From Pseudomonas knackmussii B13 (GTDB taxonomy: Bacteria; Pseudomonadota; Gammaproteobacteria; Pseudomonadales; Pseudomonadaceae): a stretch of 64,000 nucleotides of DNA. Location: contig NZ_HG322950.1 in assembly GCF_000689415.1 (NCBI RefSeq), positions 2,983,501 through 3,047,500 on the forward strand, in the 5' to 3' direction. Position 1 is the stretch's first letter. Each line of letters starts with the position of its first letter. Shown in pieces: positions 45,288-53,548 of the stretch. The notes beneath the pieces are model-generated. The model ran no database searches and was not told the origin of the DNA. It saw only the letters and a program-made list of their open reading frames with translations. Position numbers and translations under genes: made by a program.

Positions 45288-45310
45288 GAATGACGGGCAG
45301 CATGTCATTC
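45288..45310. promoter_or_regulatory. Candidate TetR operator
   Basis: Perfect inverted repeat GAATGAC-N9-GTCATTC ending 17 bases before the TetR-family start codon, well placed for autorepression. Confidence 0.5.
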
Positions 45311-45327
45311 GACCGAGGAGTCCGCCC

Positions 45328-45900
45328 ATGCGCTACCCCGAAGATCACAAGGCGCAGACCCGCCAGAAAATCATCGACGAAGCCTCCCGCCGCTTCCGCC
45401 GCGAAGGCGTCGAGGCCACAGGGCTGCAGACACTGATGAAGGCTCTGGGCCTGACCCACGGCGGCTTCTATGCGCACTTCAAGTCGAAGGACGAACTGGT
45501 CGAGATCGCCTTGCAGGCCGCCGCCGAGCAACTGCGCGAGGTTTCCCGCAAGAGTTTCGAGGGTCCGGACCCGCTGCCGCAGTTCATCGACCGCTACCTC
45601 TCCGAGGCGCACCGCGATCACCCGGAAAGCGGCTGCCCTTTCCCCACCCTCAGCGCGGAACTGGGCGCCCGCGGCCAGCCGAGCCCGACCACCGACCAAT
45701 CGGTGCGCAACCGCCTGGAGATGATCGAGAACGCGCTGCCCGCCGACCATGACCCGGACCAGGCCATCGCCACCCTCTCCGCCCTGGTCGGCGCCCTGGT
45801 GCTGTCGCGCAGCGTGGCGGACAAGGCGCTGTCGGAGCGCCTTCTGGAAAGCACCAAGCGCTATCTGAAGCGCGAGCTGCCAGGCAACACCGGCGCATAA
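45328..45900 (+). CDS. TetR-family transcriptional regulator
   Basis: A 190-residue repressor: N-terminal HTH KAQTRQKIIDEASRRFRREGVEATGLQTLMKALGLTHGGFYAHFKSKDELV and a helical ligand-binding domain. The subgroup (YxaF/NemR-like) often sits next to short-chain dehydrogenase genes. Here the nearest SDR gene (47419-48225) is separated from it only by an IS110 element, so the pair may once have been adjacent. A perfect inverted repeat lies just before its start. Confidence 0.9.
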   Translation: MRYPEDHKAQTRQKIIDEASRRFRREGVEATGLQTLMKALGLTHGGFYAHFKSKDELVEIALQAAAEQLREVSRKSFEGPDPLPQFIDRYLSEAHRDHPESGCPFPTLSAELGARGQPSPTTDQSVRNRLEMIENALPADHDPDQAIATLSALVGALVLSRSVADKALSERLLESTKRYLKRELPGNTGA

Positions 45901-45922
45901 CCCCTTACGGGTTATTCGTATA

Positions 45923-47285
45923 TGGACTCCTCCCGGTTTGCCAGTGTTTGGCGGGGATTTCGAACCTAGGTACGACTGCGTCCGTATATCCGGCTTCATG
46001 GAGCGGTGTGGCAGCTCCCGAGCCCTGATGAAATGCGCGCCTGTATGTCTGATCGCCCTAACGGCTTTGCTTCACGGCAGCAGGGAGCCCGCGGATAACC
46101 CAGGTTTCATACAGGCCGGTTCGACCGGTTCGTCATCAATGCCATTCACTGTGCAATCGTGGTGGAGCGTTTCTACAGCGGTGTTGCCGGTAACGCTCAG
46201 GCGGGTTGGTAGGTGGTTTCCCGACTGAGCAGGGCCCAGACGATCCGGGCATTCTTGTTGGCCAGGGCAACGGCGACGGCGTTGGCATTGCATCGTTGCA
46301 ACAGGCCTTGCAGCCAGCGACTGCGAGCATCGGTCTTGTTGGCGCAACAGCGTACGACCGAGCGGGAGCCATGGGTGAACAGGGTGCGCAGGTAGGTATC
46401 GCCACGCTTGGTGATCCCGCCCAGGCGCTGCTGCCCGCCCGTGGAGTGTTGCCGTGGCACCAGGCCCAGCCAGGCCGCGAACTGACGCGCCGTGCGGAAT
46501 TGCCGGGCATCGCCGACCGCTGCCACCACCGCGCTGGCGGTGAGCGGGCCGATGCCTTCCACGGCCAGCAGGCGCTGGATGCGCGCATCCTCGCGCGCAC
46601 TGCGCTTGATCACTCGCTCCAGTCGCTCGATGCGGGCATCCAGCGCCTGCAACTCCTCTTTCAAGCCGCTCAACAACTCGCCCATCGGCGCCGGCAAGGG
46701 CACCGGCTCGGCAGCGGTGACCGTCTCGAGCAGTTCGACCGTCGCCGCGCGCCCGCGTCGGCTGGCGACCAGGCCGAATTCGCCGAGCAAGCCGCGAATT
46801 TCGTTGCACAGTGCCGTACGGGCCCGGACCAGACGGCTGCGAATGCGATGCACGGACTGCCCGGCCTGCTGCTGCGCACTCTTCACCGGCACAAAGCGCA
46901 TGCTCGGACGGCTGGCCGCCTCGCAGATCGCTTCGGCATCGTGGGCATCGTGTTTGTCACCCTTGACGTAAGGTTTGACGAACTGCGGTGCAATCAAGCG
47001 GACCTCGTGCCCCAGCCCCTGCAGCTCTCGCGCCCAATAGTGCGCACTGCCGCAGGCCTCCATCGCCACCAGGCAGGGTGCCAGCTGGCGAAAGAAATCC
47101 AGCATCTGCGCCCGCTTGAGCTGCCGCCGGCACACCACGCGCTCGTGGCTATCGACGCCGTGCACCTGAAATACCTGCTTTGCCAGATCCAGACCAACGC
47201 GACTAATGTTCATGCTGACTCCCCCTCCGGGACTTGTGGCTACACCATCAGTCTGGCGCTTGACGCCGTAGGAGGGAGGAGTCCA
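45923..47285 (-). mobile_element. IS110-family element, IS1111 type, with subterminal inverted repeats
   Basis: Contains one transposase gene. The 12-bp TGGACTCCTCCC at 45923-45934 is exactly inverted as GGGAGGAGTCCA at 47274-47285, matching the subterminal repeats of the IS1111 group; the true ends lie a few bases outside. No target duplication is expected. A palindromic intergenic repeat lies on each side: about 45895-45920 (TAACCCCTTACGGGTTA) and 47316-47357 (GCGAATAACC...GGTTATTCGC). This fits the known preference of such elements for repeat targets. Confidence 0.85.
46197..47213 (-). CDS. IS110-family transposase (DEDD)
   Basis: A 338-residue transposase. The N-terminal DEDD/RuvC-like domain is MNISRVGLDLAKQVFQVHGVD, with later conserved D residues in YVKGDKHDAHDAEAI. 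The C-terminal transposase_20 domain contains LLAVEGIGPLTASAVVAAVGDARQF and the serine region of WLGLVPRQHSTGGQQRLGGITKRGD. The start is set by GGAGGGGGAGTCAGC. Intact. Confidence 0.93.
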   Translation of the reverse strand: MNISRVGLDLAKQVFQVHGVDSHERVVCRRQLKRAQMLDFFRQLAPCLVAMEACGSAHYWARELQGLGHEVRLIAPQFVKPYVKGDKHDAHDAEAICEAASRPSMRFVPVKSAQQQAGQSVHRIRSRLVRARTALCNEIRGLLGEFGLVASRRGRAATVELLETVTAAEPVPLPAPMGELLSGLKEELQALDARIERLERVIKRSAREDARIQRLLAVEGIGPLTASAVVAAVGDARQFRTARQFAAWLGLVPRQHSTGGQQRLGGITKRGDTYLRTLFTHGSRSVVRCCANKTDARSRWLQGLLQRCNANAVAVALANKNARIVWALLSRETTYQPA

Positions 47286-47315
47286 TTTCATTGCCCTACG
47301 AGAAGACGAGCGACA

Positions 47316-47357
47316 CTCGACCCCGTACGGCGAATAACCGCGTAGCGGTTATTCGCC
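47316..47357. repeat. Palindromic intergenic repeat, third family
   Basis: CGTACGGCGAATAACCGCGTAGCGGTTATTCGCC. The same family appears at 59572-59605 (CCGTAGGGCGAATAACCCTACGGGTTATCCGCC) and as a partial copy at about 45895-45920 on the other side of the IS110 element. Confidence 0.7.
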
Positions 47358-47373
47358 ACAAGCCGCAAACGAA

Positions 47374-47402
47374 AACGCCCCGGCACCGGCCGGGGCGTTT
47401 GT
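47374..47402. terminator. Bidirectional terminator
   Basis: AACGCCCCGGC-accg-GCCGGGGCGTTTGTC just after the minus-strand SDR gene. Confidence 0.85.
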
Positions 47403-47418
47403 CTTTGCGCGGAAGGAA

Positions 47419-48225
47419 TCAGTCGGCTTTCACGCCATAACGCTCCGCCGGCAGGCGCAGCGACAGGTTCGGGCCGAGCTTGTGGCGGGCCTGGGTGAAG
47501 GCGTCGAAATCGGTCGCGTCGGGCAGCGCCGGGATGGTCACCACCTCGCCTTGCGCCAGACCGGCAAGCGCCGCGTCGACCATGTGTCCGACCTCCATCA
47601 GCATGGCTTCGGGCAGGTTCTCGATACCGGTGCCGGAGCGATCCCATATTTCGGTGCGGGTCGCGCCCGGCAGCACTACCTGCACTCGGATGCCGGCCGG
47701 GGACAGCTCCTGGTGCATCGACAGGCTCTGGTTGAGCACGAAGGCCTTGGTGCCGCTGTAGGCGCCGTTGAACATTTCCGGAGCCAGTGCCAGCACCGAG
47801 GCGACATTGATGATGGTGCCGCGCCCACGCTCGGTGAACGCCTTGGCCGCTACGCCGGCAAGTCGGGCTACAGCGACGACGTTGAGCTCGATCATGCTTT
47901 CCAGCCGGTCCAGGTCGGACTCGACCAAGGTGCCGTTCATGGCCACGCCGGCGTTGTTCAGCAGCAGGCTGATGCTCGCATCCTCGGCCAGGCGAGACTC
48001 GACGCGGGCACGGTCTTCGCGGCGGGTCAGGTCCGCCGGCAGCACCGCCACATCGATGCCGTACTCGCCTTGCAGGCGCTCGGCCAAGTCGGCCAGGCGG
48101 GCCTGGTCGCGGGCTACCAGCAGCAGGTCATAACCCTGGCTGGCAAGACGCTGCGCGTAGGTTGCGCCGATTCCCGAGGAAGCGCCGGTGATCAGGGCAC
48201 GGCCGAGCTTGCTGTTGGAACTCAT
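47419..48225 (-). CDS. Short-chain dehydrogenase/reductase
   Basis: A 268-residue Rossmann-fold oxidoreductase. Cofactor loop TGASSGIG, NNAGVA, catalytic Ser in INVASVLALAPEM, and YSGTKAF (Tyr-x3-Lys). Basic residues after the second strand (LLLVARDQARL) suggest NADP(H). The start MSSNSKLG is set by GGAGAAGACC. The substrate is unknown. A perfect short palindrome lies about 100 bases upstream. Confidence 0.9.
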   Translation of the reverse strand: MSSNSKLGRALITGASSGIGATYAQRLASQGYDLLLVARDQARLADLAERLQGEYGIDVAVLPADLTRREDRARVESRLAEDASISLLLNNAGVAMNGTLVESDLDRLESMIELNVVAVARLAGVAAKAFTERGRGTIINVASVLALAPEMFNGAYSGTKAFVLNQSLSMHQELSPAGIRVQVVLPGATRTEIWDRSGTGIENLPEAMLMEVGHMVDAALAGLAQGEVVTIPALPDATDFDAFTQARHKLGPNLSLRLPAERYGVKAD

Positions 48226-48320
48226 GGTCTTCTCCGTTGCGCCGGCAGGGTCCGGCTGCTGCATGGGTCAGGAAAGGACAGCGGCGCATTTAAATTACGA
48301 CCGTCATCTCTGTGGCGAAT

Positions 48321-48334
48321 ATTATGCTCATAAT
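48321..48334. promoter_or_regulatory. Candidate operator palindrome upstream of the SDR gene
   Basis: ATTATG-CT-CATAAT, a perfect 6+2+6 palindrome in a locally AT-rich segment, about 96 bases upstream of the SDR start. The rest of 48226-48570 shows no gene. Confidence 0.4.
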
Positions 48335-48570
48335 CTTTTCTGTCAACCGTCGTCGCTGCGCCTTTTTCGACGCCCGACCAGCGGTTTAAGGATTCCCCGG
48401 ATGACAGCCAGAAGCTCCGCCATACGTGGCTCAGCGGGTTTAGATTGCCCATTCTAGAGCGCCGGGAGGATGCTCGACGGCGACCGTCTCCAGACAAGAA
48501 CAAGCCCGGAGGCATCGTTCACACCTCTGCCTGTTCACCAGGTCGGGACCGGGTCCCGACGGGAGGTCGC

Positions 48571-48732
48571 ATGCGATTGCGCTGCTTTTTCCTGGGATGC
48601 CAATGGAGCGAAGGCGTGCTCGCCCACGTCGGCGGAATGCCGATGATCTACCAACGCTGCAGTCATTGCGGCGCTCAGCGCTACCTGAGCGTGGAAGAAC
48701 CGGAGGCGGACGTTTCCGACTCCGGTTCCTGA
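48571..48732 (+). CDS. Small Cys-rich protein
   Basis: A 53-residue protein starting MRLRCFFLGCQWSEGV behind GGGAGGTCGC, with a second cysteine pair CSHCG. The four cysteines could form a zinc ribbon. Short Cys-rich proteins of this kind occur in Pseudomonas without known function. It is convergent with qhpB, 43 bases from its stop. Confidence 0.65.
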   Translation: MRLRCFFLGCQWSEGVLAHVGGMPMIYQRCSHCGAQRYLSVEEPEADVSDSGS

Positions 48733-48775
48733 GGAGGGACAGCCAGGCGCCGCCGGGCGGCGGCGCCTGCGTTCT

Positions 48776-49894
48776 TCAGCGGATGAAGACCTGGCTGTTG
48801 GTGATGGCCATGTCACCGCCGGGCAGTTCGATCTTGCCCATGGGTTTGAGGCTATCGGCGTCGAAGATGGCGATATCGTGCAGCGTACCGCTGAGATAGA
48901 TCTTCTTGCCGGTCTTGTTGAGGTTGATGCAGTAGTACGAGTGGTCGAGGTTGGCCGCGGCCAGCAGCTTCTGCTCCTTGATGTCGTACTTGGTCAGCCG
49001 GTTGAGCACGCCGTAGATCAGGTTGGAATCGGTCGGCGAGCGCATGGCGCTGAAGTACACCTCGGTGACCGGACCGAAATCGGTGGTCTCGGTCTTGCCG
49101 GTGGCCAGGTTGACGTTGAAGTAGCCGTAGAGGAAATCGGCGGTGGCCGGGTCCTGCTTGGCGTCCTTGAACCGCGCGGTGGTGTACAGCAGGGTGAAGT
49201 CACGGCTGTAGGTCTGCTGGTCCCACACGTAGAGCACATCTGGCGGCGCGTAGTTCGGGCGCTTCCAGTTGCGGCTCGGGATCGCCACGTCGAACTTGCC
49301 GGTCTTCACGTCGACCTTGTAGATGTCCGGGCCGGCCACGTACAGGGTGCCGTCGTCGCCGGTCTGCATGATGGTCAGCTGGCGCGGGGCCGGGAAGGTA
49401 CGGATCGGCTTGGCATCCATGCCACCGTCGGCGGCATATACCTGCAGGCGTGGCTGCTGGACTTCGTAATGGTCGCTGAGGATCTTGGTCGGGTTGGCGA
49501 TCGCGTAGACCTCCTTGCCGTCATGGCTGACGGTCATGGCGAACATCGCCTTCGCGTTCTCACCCGGCTGCTGCGCGATGGTGGCGTGGAACACCGCCTT
49601 GCAGTCGTCGAGCTGCACGCCGTAGATGTCGGCGTAGTGGTTGTTGAGGATGTAGGCGATCTTCTTGTCCGGCGACAGCTGGATCACGCCCGGGCCGAAG
49701 GCACCGGGGACCTTGCAGGTCTTGAACAGCTTGTCGGACTGCAGGTCGACGACGTGCAGGTTGTCCGGATAGTTGGCGGTGACCATGTACTCATGGCCGG
49801 CCTCCAGCGCCTTGCCCTCGTCGGCCGCGTACGCCTGAAGCGCGCCGGCGGCCATGATTCCGCCCAGGACGGCGGTGAATGCTTTTCTGGACAT
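48776..49894 (-). CDS. qhpB: Quinohemoprotein amine dehydrogenase beta subunit
   Basis: A 372-residue periplasmic subunit with signal peptide MSRKAFTAVLGGIMAAGALQAYA and a seven-bladed beta-propeller (repeating units such as VIQLSPDKKIAYILNNHYADIYGVQLDD). In known QHNDH the beta propeller packs on the gamma subunit and shapes the active site. The start is fixed by AGAGGAAAAACTGC. Last gene of the A-D-C-B unit, 29 bases after qhpC. No terminator hairpin is obvious after it. Confidence 0.92.
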   Translation of the reverse strand: MSRKAFTAVLGGIMAAGALQAYAADEGKALEAGHEYMVTANYPDNLHVVDLQSDKLFKTCKVPGAFGPGVIQLSPDKKIAYILNNHYADIYGVQLDDCKAVFHATIAQQPGENAKAMFAMTVSHDGKEVYAIANPTKILSDHYEVQQPRLQVYAADGGMDAKPIRTFPAPRQLTIMQTGDDGTLYVAGPDIYKVDVKTGKFDVAIPSRNWKRPNYAPPDVLYVWDQQTYSRDFTLLYTTARFKDAKQDPATADFLYGYFNVNLATGKTETTDFGPVTEVYFSAMRSPTDSNLIYGVLNRLTKYDIKEQKLLAAANLDHSYYCINLNKTGKKIYLSGTLHDIAIFDADSLKPMGKIELPGGDMAITNSQVFIR

Positions 49895-49923
49895 GCAGTT
49901 TTTCCTCTTGTTCTTCTGTCCGC

Positions 49924-50247
49924 TCATTTGTCGTCCGGGAAGACGGTGCCCAGGTTGCGCCAGTCCTCGGCCGAGGCCTGCGCATCCTTGTTCCAGTTCG
50001 GGTAGGTGCTCATCATGTCCGGCACCTGGGCTGGCCACCAGCAAGGGTCGGAGCAACCGTAGAGGTCCGCTTCCATCGGCTGGCAGAGGGAAGACACGCC
50101 ACCGAACACGTCGATTTCCCAGCCCGGGTCGGTGGTCGAGGCGCAGCCTGCGACCGAGTTCATCGCCACCACGTCCTCGATGCGATCCTCGGCGGCCGCC
50201 TGTTCCAGCTTCTGTGCTTTGTTGTTGATCGGCTTCAGATGTTTCAT
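49924..50247 (-). CDS. qhpC: Quinohemoprotein amine dehydrogenase gamma subunit (CTQ-bearing peptide)
   Basis: A 107-residue precursor. A 28-residue leader (MKHLKPINNKAQKLEQAAAE...) precedes the mature peptide. With residue 29 as +1, the cross-link residues of the P. putida/P. denitrificans enzyme all fall in place: Cys7-Glu16, Cys27-Asp33, Cys41-Asp49 thioethers, and the cysteine tryptophylquinone pair Cys37-Trp43. In precursor numbering these are C35/E44, C55/D61, C69/D77, C65/W71. The leader should be bound by QhpD and removed by a protease not encoded in this window. Confidence 0.96.
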   Translation of the reverse strand: MKHLKPINNKAQKLEQAAAEDRIEDVVAMNSVAGCASTTDPGWEIDVFGGVSSLCQPMEADLYGCSDPCWWPAQVPDMMSTYPNWNKDAQASAEDWRNLGTVFPDDK

Positions 50248-50248
50248 G

Positions 50249-51679
50249 TCAGTGCGCCTTCCGCGGAGTGATGTGGCGGTCGATGAAGCTGGGGTTAGCC
50301 GCCATGATCCGGCTGTAGACCTCGATGCCGAAGTCGACCCAATCCCTCATCAGTTCGCAGTAGTGGTAGGTGGGGTGCGCTGGATCGCCGTAGCGCGCGT
50401 AGCTCTCGTGGTAGCAGCCGCCGGAGCAGAGGTTGCGGATGCGGCAGCTGGCGCAGCCGGTGTCGGTGCGATCCAGGCGTTGCGAGAGGAAGTCATTGAG
50501 CTCGGCCTGCTTCACCCCTTCGTGGACGTTGCCAAAGGTCGGCAGCGACGAACCGGTGAAACGGTGGCAGAGGTTCAGCTCGCCCTTGTGGTCGACCGCC
50601 AGCATCTTCAATCCGGCGCCGCACGGCAGGGCCTTCTTCTGCCCTTCGTGGATGTCGGTGATCAGCTGGTGCAGGTTGGAGAAGCCGATGTTACGGCCTT
50701 CCAGCGCTTCGGCCAGGTAGCGACGACCCAGGGCCTTCATGTTGGCGAAGACCTCGTGCAGCTCCTCGGTGGTCAGGTTGTAGCTGCTGATATCACCGGA
50801 GGTCACCGGGGCGAAGCCGACTTCGGCGAAGCCCATCTCGTTGAACAGGTGATTCCAGATCGTCTCGACGTCGGTGACGCCGGTGGTCAGGGTCACCCGC
50901 GCGCCGACCGGGCGGCTGTTGTAGCGCGACAGCAGCATGTCGGCCTTGCGCCGCACCACGTCATAGGTGCCCTGCCCGCCCACGGTGATGCGGTTGCGGT
51001 CGTGCACGGTCTTCGGCCCGTCGATGCTGACGGACAGACCGAAGCGATGCGCGTTGAGGTAGTCGATGATCTCCTCGGTGAGCAGGGTCGCGTTGGTGGT
51101 CATGACGAACTCCACCTGCTTGCCCAGCTCGCCGAAGCGGCGCTCGCAGTAATCCACCATGTGCTCGATCAGCGGGCGGTTGGACAGCGGCTCGCCACCG
51201 AAGAACACCACGGTGTAGCGCTTCTCGTCGGGCGATTCCTTGAGCAGCATCTCCACCGAGGCCTCCGCGGTTTCCGCGCCCATCTTCTTGCCGGCCGAAG
51301 GCTTGTCCAGGTCTTCCTTGTAGCAGTAGGTGCAGCTGAGGTTGCAGCCGGTGTTGACGTTCAGCACCACGGTGTTGAGCGCCGTGCGATCGACCTTCTT
51401 CAGGGCGATCTCAGGCGTCAGCGGCGAGCCGTCGCTGACCAGCTCCAGCGCGATCAGCTCGCGCAGGGTCTCGTCGATCTCGTTGGCCTCGAAGCGCCCG
51501 GCCAGGCGCTGGGTCAGCTCTTCCGGCGAGCAGGCGTGCCCGCGCAGGGCATCGATGATCCCGCCGGTCAACTCGTCACTGGCGAACAGCGAGGAGCTGG
51601 GGATGTGGAACAACAGGCGGTCGGCGTCCACCTGCACTTCATGCAGGTTGCGTTCGACCAGATTCAAGATGGCGCCCAT
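50249..51679 (-). CDS. qhpD: Radical SAM peptide cyclase QhpD
   Basis: A 476-residue maturase that installs the three Cys-to-Asp/Glu thioether bonds in QhpC. Radical SAM motif CNLSCTYCYKEDL (CxxxCxxC) at about residue 110, and a SPASM domain with CGAGLKMLAVDHKGELNLCHRF and CASCRIRNLCSGGC, binding auxiliary clusters. Its stop is one base from the qhpC start, so the two are translationally coupled. It is a close relative of the sactipeptide maturases. Confidence 0.95.
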   Translation of the reverse strand: MGAILNLVERNLHEVQVDADRLLFHIPSSSLFASDELTGGIIDALRGHACSPEELTQRLAGRFEANEIDETLRELIALELVSDGSPLTPEIALKKVDRTALNTVVLNVNTGCNLSCTYCYKEDLDKPSAGKKMGAETAEASVEMLLKESPDEKRYTVVFFGGEPLSNRPLIEHMVDYCERRFGELGKQVEFVMTTNATLLTEEIIDYLNAHRFGLSVSIDGPKTVHDRNRITVGGQGTYDVVRRKADMLLSRYNSRPVGARVTLTTGVTDVETIWNHLFNEMGFAEVGFAPVTSGDISSYNLTTEELHEVFANMKALGRRYLAEALEGRNIGFSNLHQLITDIHEGQKKALPCGAGLKMLAVDHKGELNLCHRFTGSSLPTFGNVHEGVKQAELNDFLSQRLDRTDTGCASCRIRNLCSGGCYHESYARYGDPAHPTYHYCELMRDWVDFGIEVYSRIMAANPSFIDRHITPRKAH

Positions 51680-51756
51680 GGCGACCTCCCGGAACTTGCT
51701 TGGTACGCCCCGCCCGGCGGGCGGGGGTTCATGCGTTCAGTTCATCCCACCCCGGA

Positions 51757-53322
51757 TCATGGGATGGGCGGGTTGTTCCAGCGCTGCACGGTGACGTACA
51801 TGTGGCCTTCGCCCTTGTGCGTCTGACCGGCGTCGTCCACCGCAGCCACCACCTTCAGGTTGCCGGCGTTGTTGGTCATCATCTTGCGTTGGGGGTTGGG
51901 ACCGGCATCGCCCGGGGTGAAGACCCCGCTGTCGGCATCCATCACGCCGGCGAACTTGACGTCGCCGTCTTCCTTGGCGCGGTCGTCGAAGGGCTCGACG
52001 CTCCACTTGGCGGGGAACACGCCGATGCGGAACGGCTTGCCGTCGGCACCCTTGCCCCAGGCCTCGGCGTCGAAGGCGCCCTGCACTTTCGGGGTCGAGC
52101 CGCCGTTGCCGCCGATACGCGCCACCAGCAGTTCGGGGACGACCTTCACTTCGGCGACGTCCTTGTAGACGGCGAAGCTGCCGCCCTTGGCGGTGCCGAC
52201 GCTGACCTCGTGCGCACCAACCGCGGAAGCATCGGCCTTGACCTTCACGGTCACGCGCTCAGGGGTTTCGGAAACCACCGATACCACCTGCACGCCCTTG
52301 CCGAACGACGGCTTGCCTTTCAGGCCGCTGCCGATCACCGCGACTTCGGCTTCCTCGCCTGCCTTCAGGTAGGCCGGCTGCACGCCCAGGACTTGGCTGG
52401 TGCCTTCCTTCGCCGCGACGAAGTCGATGCCGCGCTCATCGTGCGCCTTGTCGAACATGCGGCCTTGCATCTGGCCTTTCATGGCCGCGAACACCTGGCG
52501 CATGGTCACGTCGCCGATCTTCACGTTGCCGCGCCATTCGTAGCCGTTGTACAGCAGCGCGCTGCCTTCACCGTCGAAAGCGCTGCCGTCGGCGTACTTG
52601 CCTTTGACGCTGACCTTGAACTGGTCGTCGCCGCTGCTGGCCACGGTCATCACGCCGGAAACGTCGCCTTTACCCGGCATGTGCCCGGCGAAGCTCCAGG
52701 CGCCGTCCAGGGTCTTGGCGTCCGGACGATGTTTTTCCCAGTCGGTCCAGGCCTTGCTCTCCAGCGGATAGCGCTTGGCCAGTTCCGGGACCATCTCCTT
52801 CTTCGCCAGGTCGAACCAGTCGCGGTCGCGCGACAGGGCCTGGTATTCCAGCGACGGCCAGTGGCCGAGGTGGAAGTTCACGAGTTTTTCCCATTCCGCC
52901 GCCGGGCGGCGCTGCAGGGCGATGCGCGCGCCGGAGTGGCAACGGGCACACATCTGCTCGAACTGGGTATCGAATTTCTCGACGGTATTGAGCCGACGTT
53001 CCATCGCGTAGCGCACGCCGTCGGTCTCGCTGGGCGCCAGGCCCTGCTTGTCGGCGAGGTACTTGACCACTTCGCGGCGCTCGTCGTCACTGATCTGCAA
53101 GCCGTGCATCAGCTGCATCCGCGCGATGGTCGCCAGCCAGCCTTCCGGCGTCTTGCGCTGGTGGCTGATGCGACTCAGGGAATTGTTGCCGTCCGGCGTG
53201 TGGCACGCCATGCACTTCGCGTTGACGATGGTCTGGCCATCGGCGGCTTGGGCTGGTTGCTGGATGGCCCAGGCCATTGCGGCCTGGGTTCCGGCGCCCA
53301 GGTAGTGCCGAAGTCGTGTCAT
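51757..53322 (-). CDS. qhpA: Quinohemoprotein amine dehydrogenase alpha subunit (diheme)
   Basis: A 521-residue periplasmic subunit. Signal peptide ending PAQAAD, then a cytochrome c domain with two heme sites, CMACH and CARCH, followed by beta-barrel domains. It passes electrons from the CTQ cofactor to a periplasmic acceptor. The ATG at 53322 is given as start, but AGGAGG is placed better for an in-frame TTG two codons upstream (53328). A sigma-54-type promoter lies at 53420-53435. Confidence 0.94.
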   Translation of the reverse strand: MTRLRHYLGAGTQAAMAWAIQQPAQAADGQTIVNAKCMACHTPDGNNSLSRISHQRKTPEGWLATIARMQLMHGLQISDDERREVVKYLADKQGLAPSETDGVRYAMERRLNTVEKFDTQFEQMCARCHSGARIALQRRPAAEWEKLVNFHLGHWPSLEYQALSRDRDWFDLAKKEMVPELAKRYPLESKAWTDWEKHRPDAKTLDGAWSFAGHMPGKGDVSGVMTVASSGDDQFKVSVKGKYADGSAFDGEGSALLYNGYEWRGNVKIGDVTMRQVFAAMKGQMQGRMFDKAHDERGIDFVAAKEGTSQVLGVQPAYLKAGEEAEVAVIGSGLKGKPSFGKGVQVVSVVSETPERVTVKVKADASAVGAHEVSVGTAKGGSFAVYKDVAEVKVVPELLVARIGGNGGSTPKVQGAFDAEAWGKGADGKPFRIGVFPAKWSVEPFDDRAKEDGDVKFAGVMDADSGVFTPGDAGPNPQRKMMTNNAGNLKVVAAVDDAGQTHKGEGHMYVTVQRWNNPPIP

Positions 53323-53419
53323 CTTCAAGATCAGGCCTCCTCGGTATTCTTCTTTTTGAAATTGTTCTGCGCCCACCGATGGGCGAACAGCGGGTTCCGT
53401 CGTGCTCCCAAGCTGTTTA

Positions 53420-53435
53420 GCAGGTTGTGTGCCAC
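53420..53435 (-). promoter_or_regulatory. Sigma-54-type promoter of qhpADCB
   Basis: On the minus strand GTGGCACACAACCTGC, against consensus TGGCAC-N5-TTGC: one mismatch, correct GG-to-GC spacing. About 100 bases upstream of the qhpA start. Confidence 0.7.
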
Positions 53436-53520
53436 TCCACCGAAAGCCCCGCCGCATCAGGCTTGCGGCTTGTAGATGGGGAATCGGACAGGCGGCACCG
53501 GCGTCTAATTTCGCGATAGC

Positions 53521-53548
53521 TGTCTAACTCTGAGACAGCCCTGCGACA
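53521..53548 (-). promoter_or_regulatory. Upstream activator site for qhpADCB
   Basis: On the minus strand TGTCGCA-N4-TGTCTCA-N3-TTAGACA. The same three half-site arrangement occurs before the aldehyde dehydrogenase gene (57835-57862). It lies about 90-115 bases upstream of the promoter, the usual enhancer distance, partly inside the 3' end of the CcmF-like gene. Confidence 0.65.
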
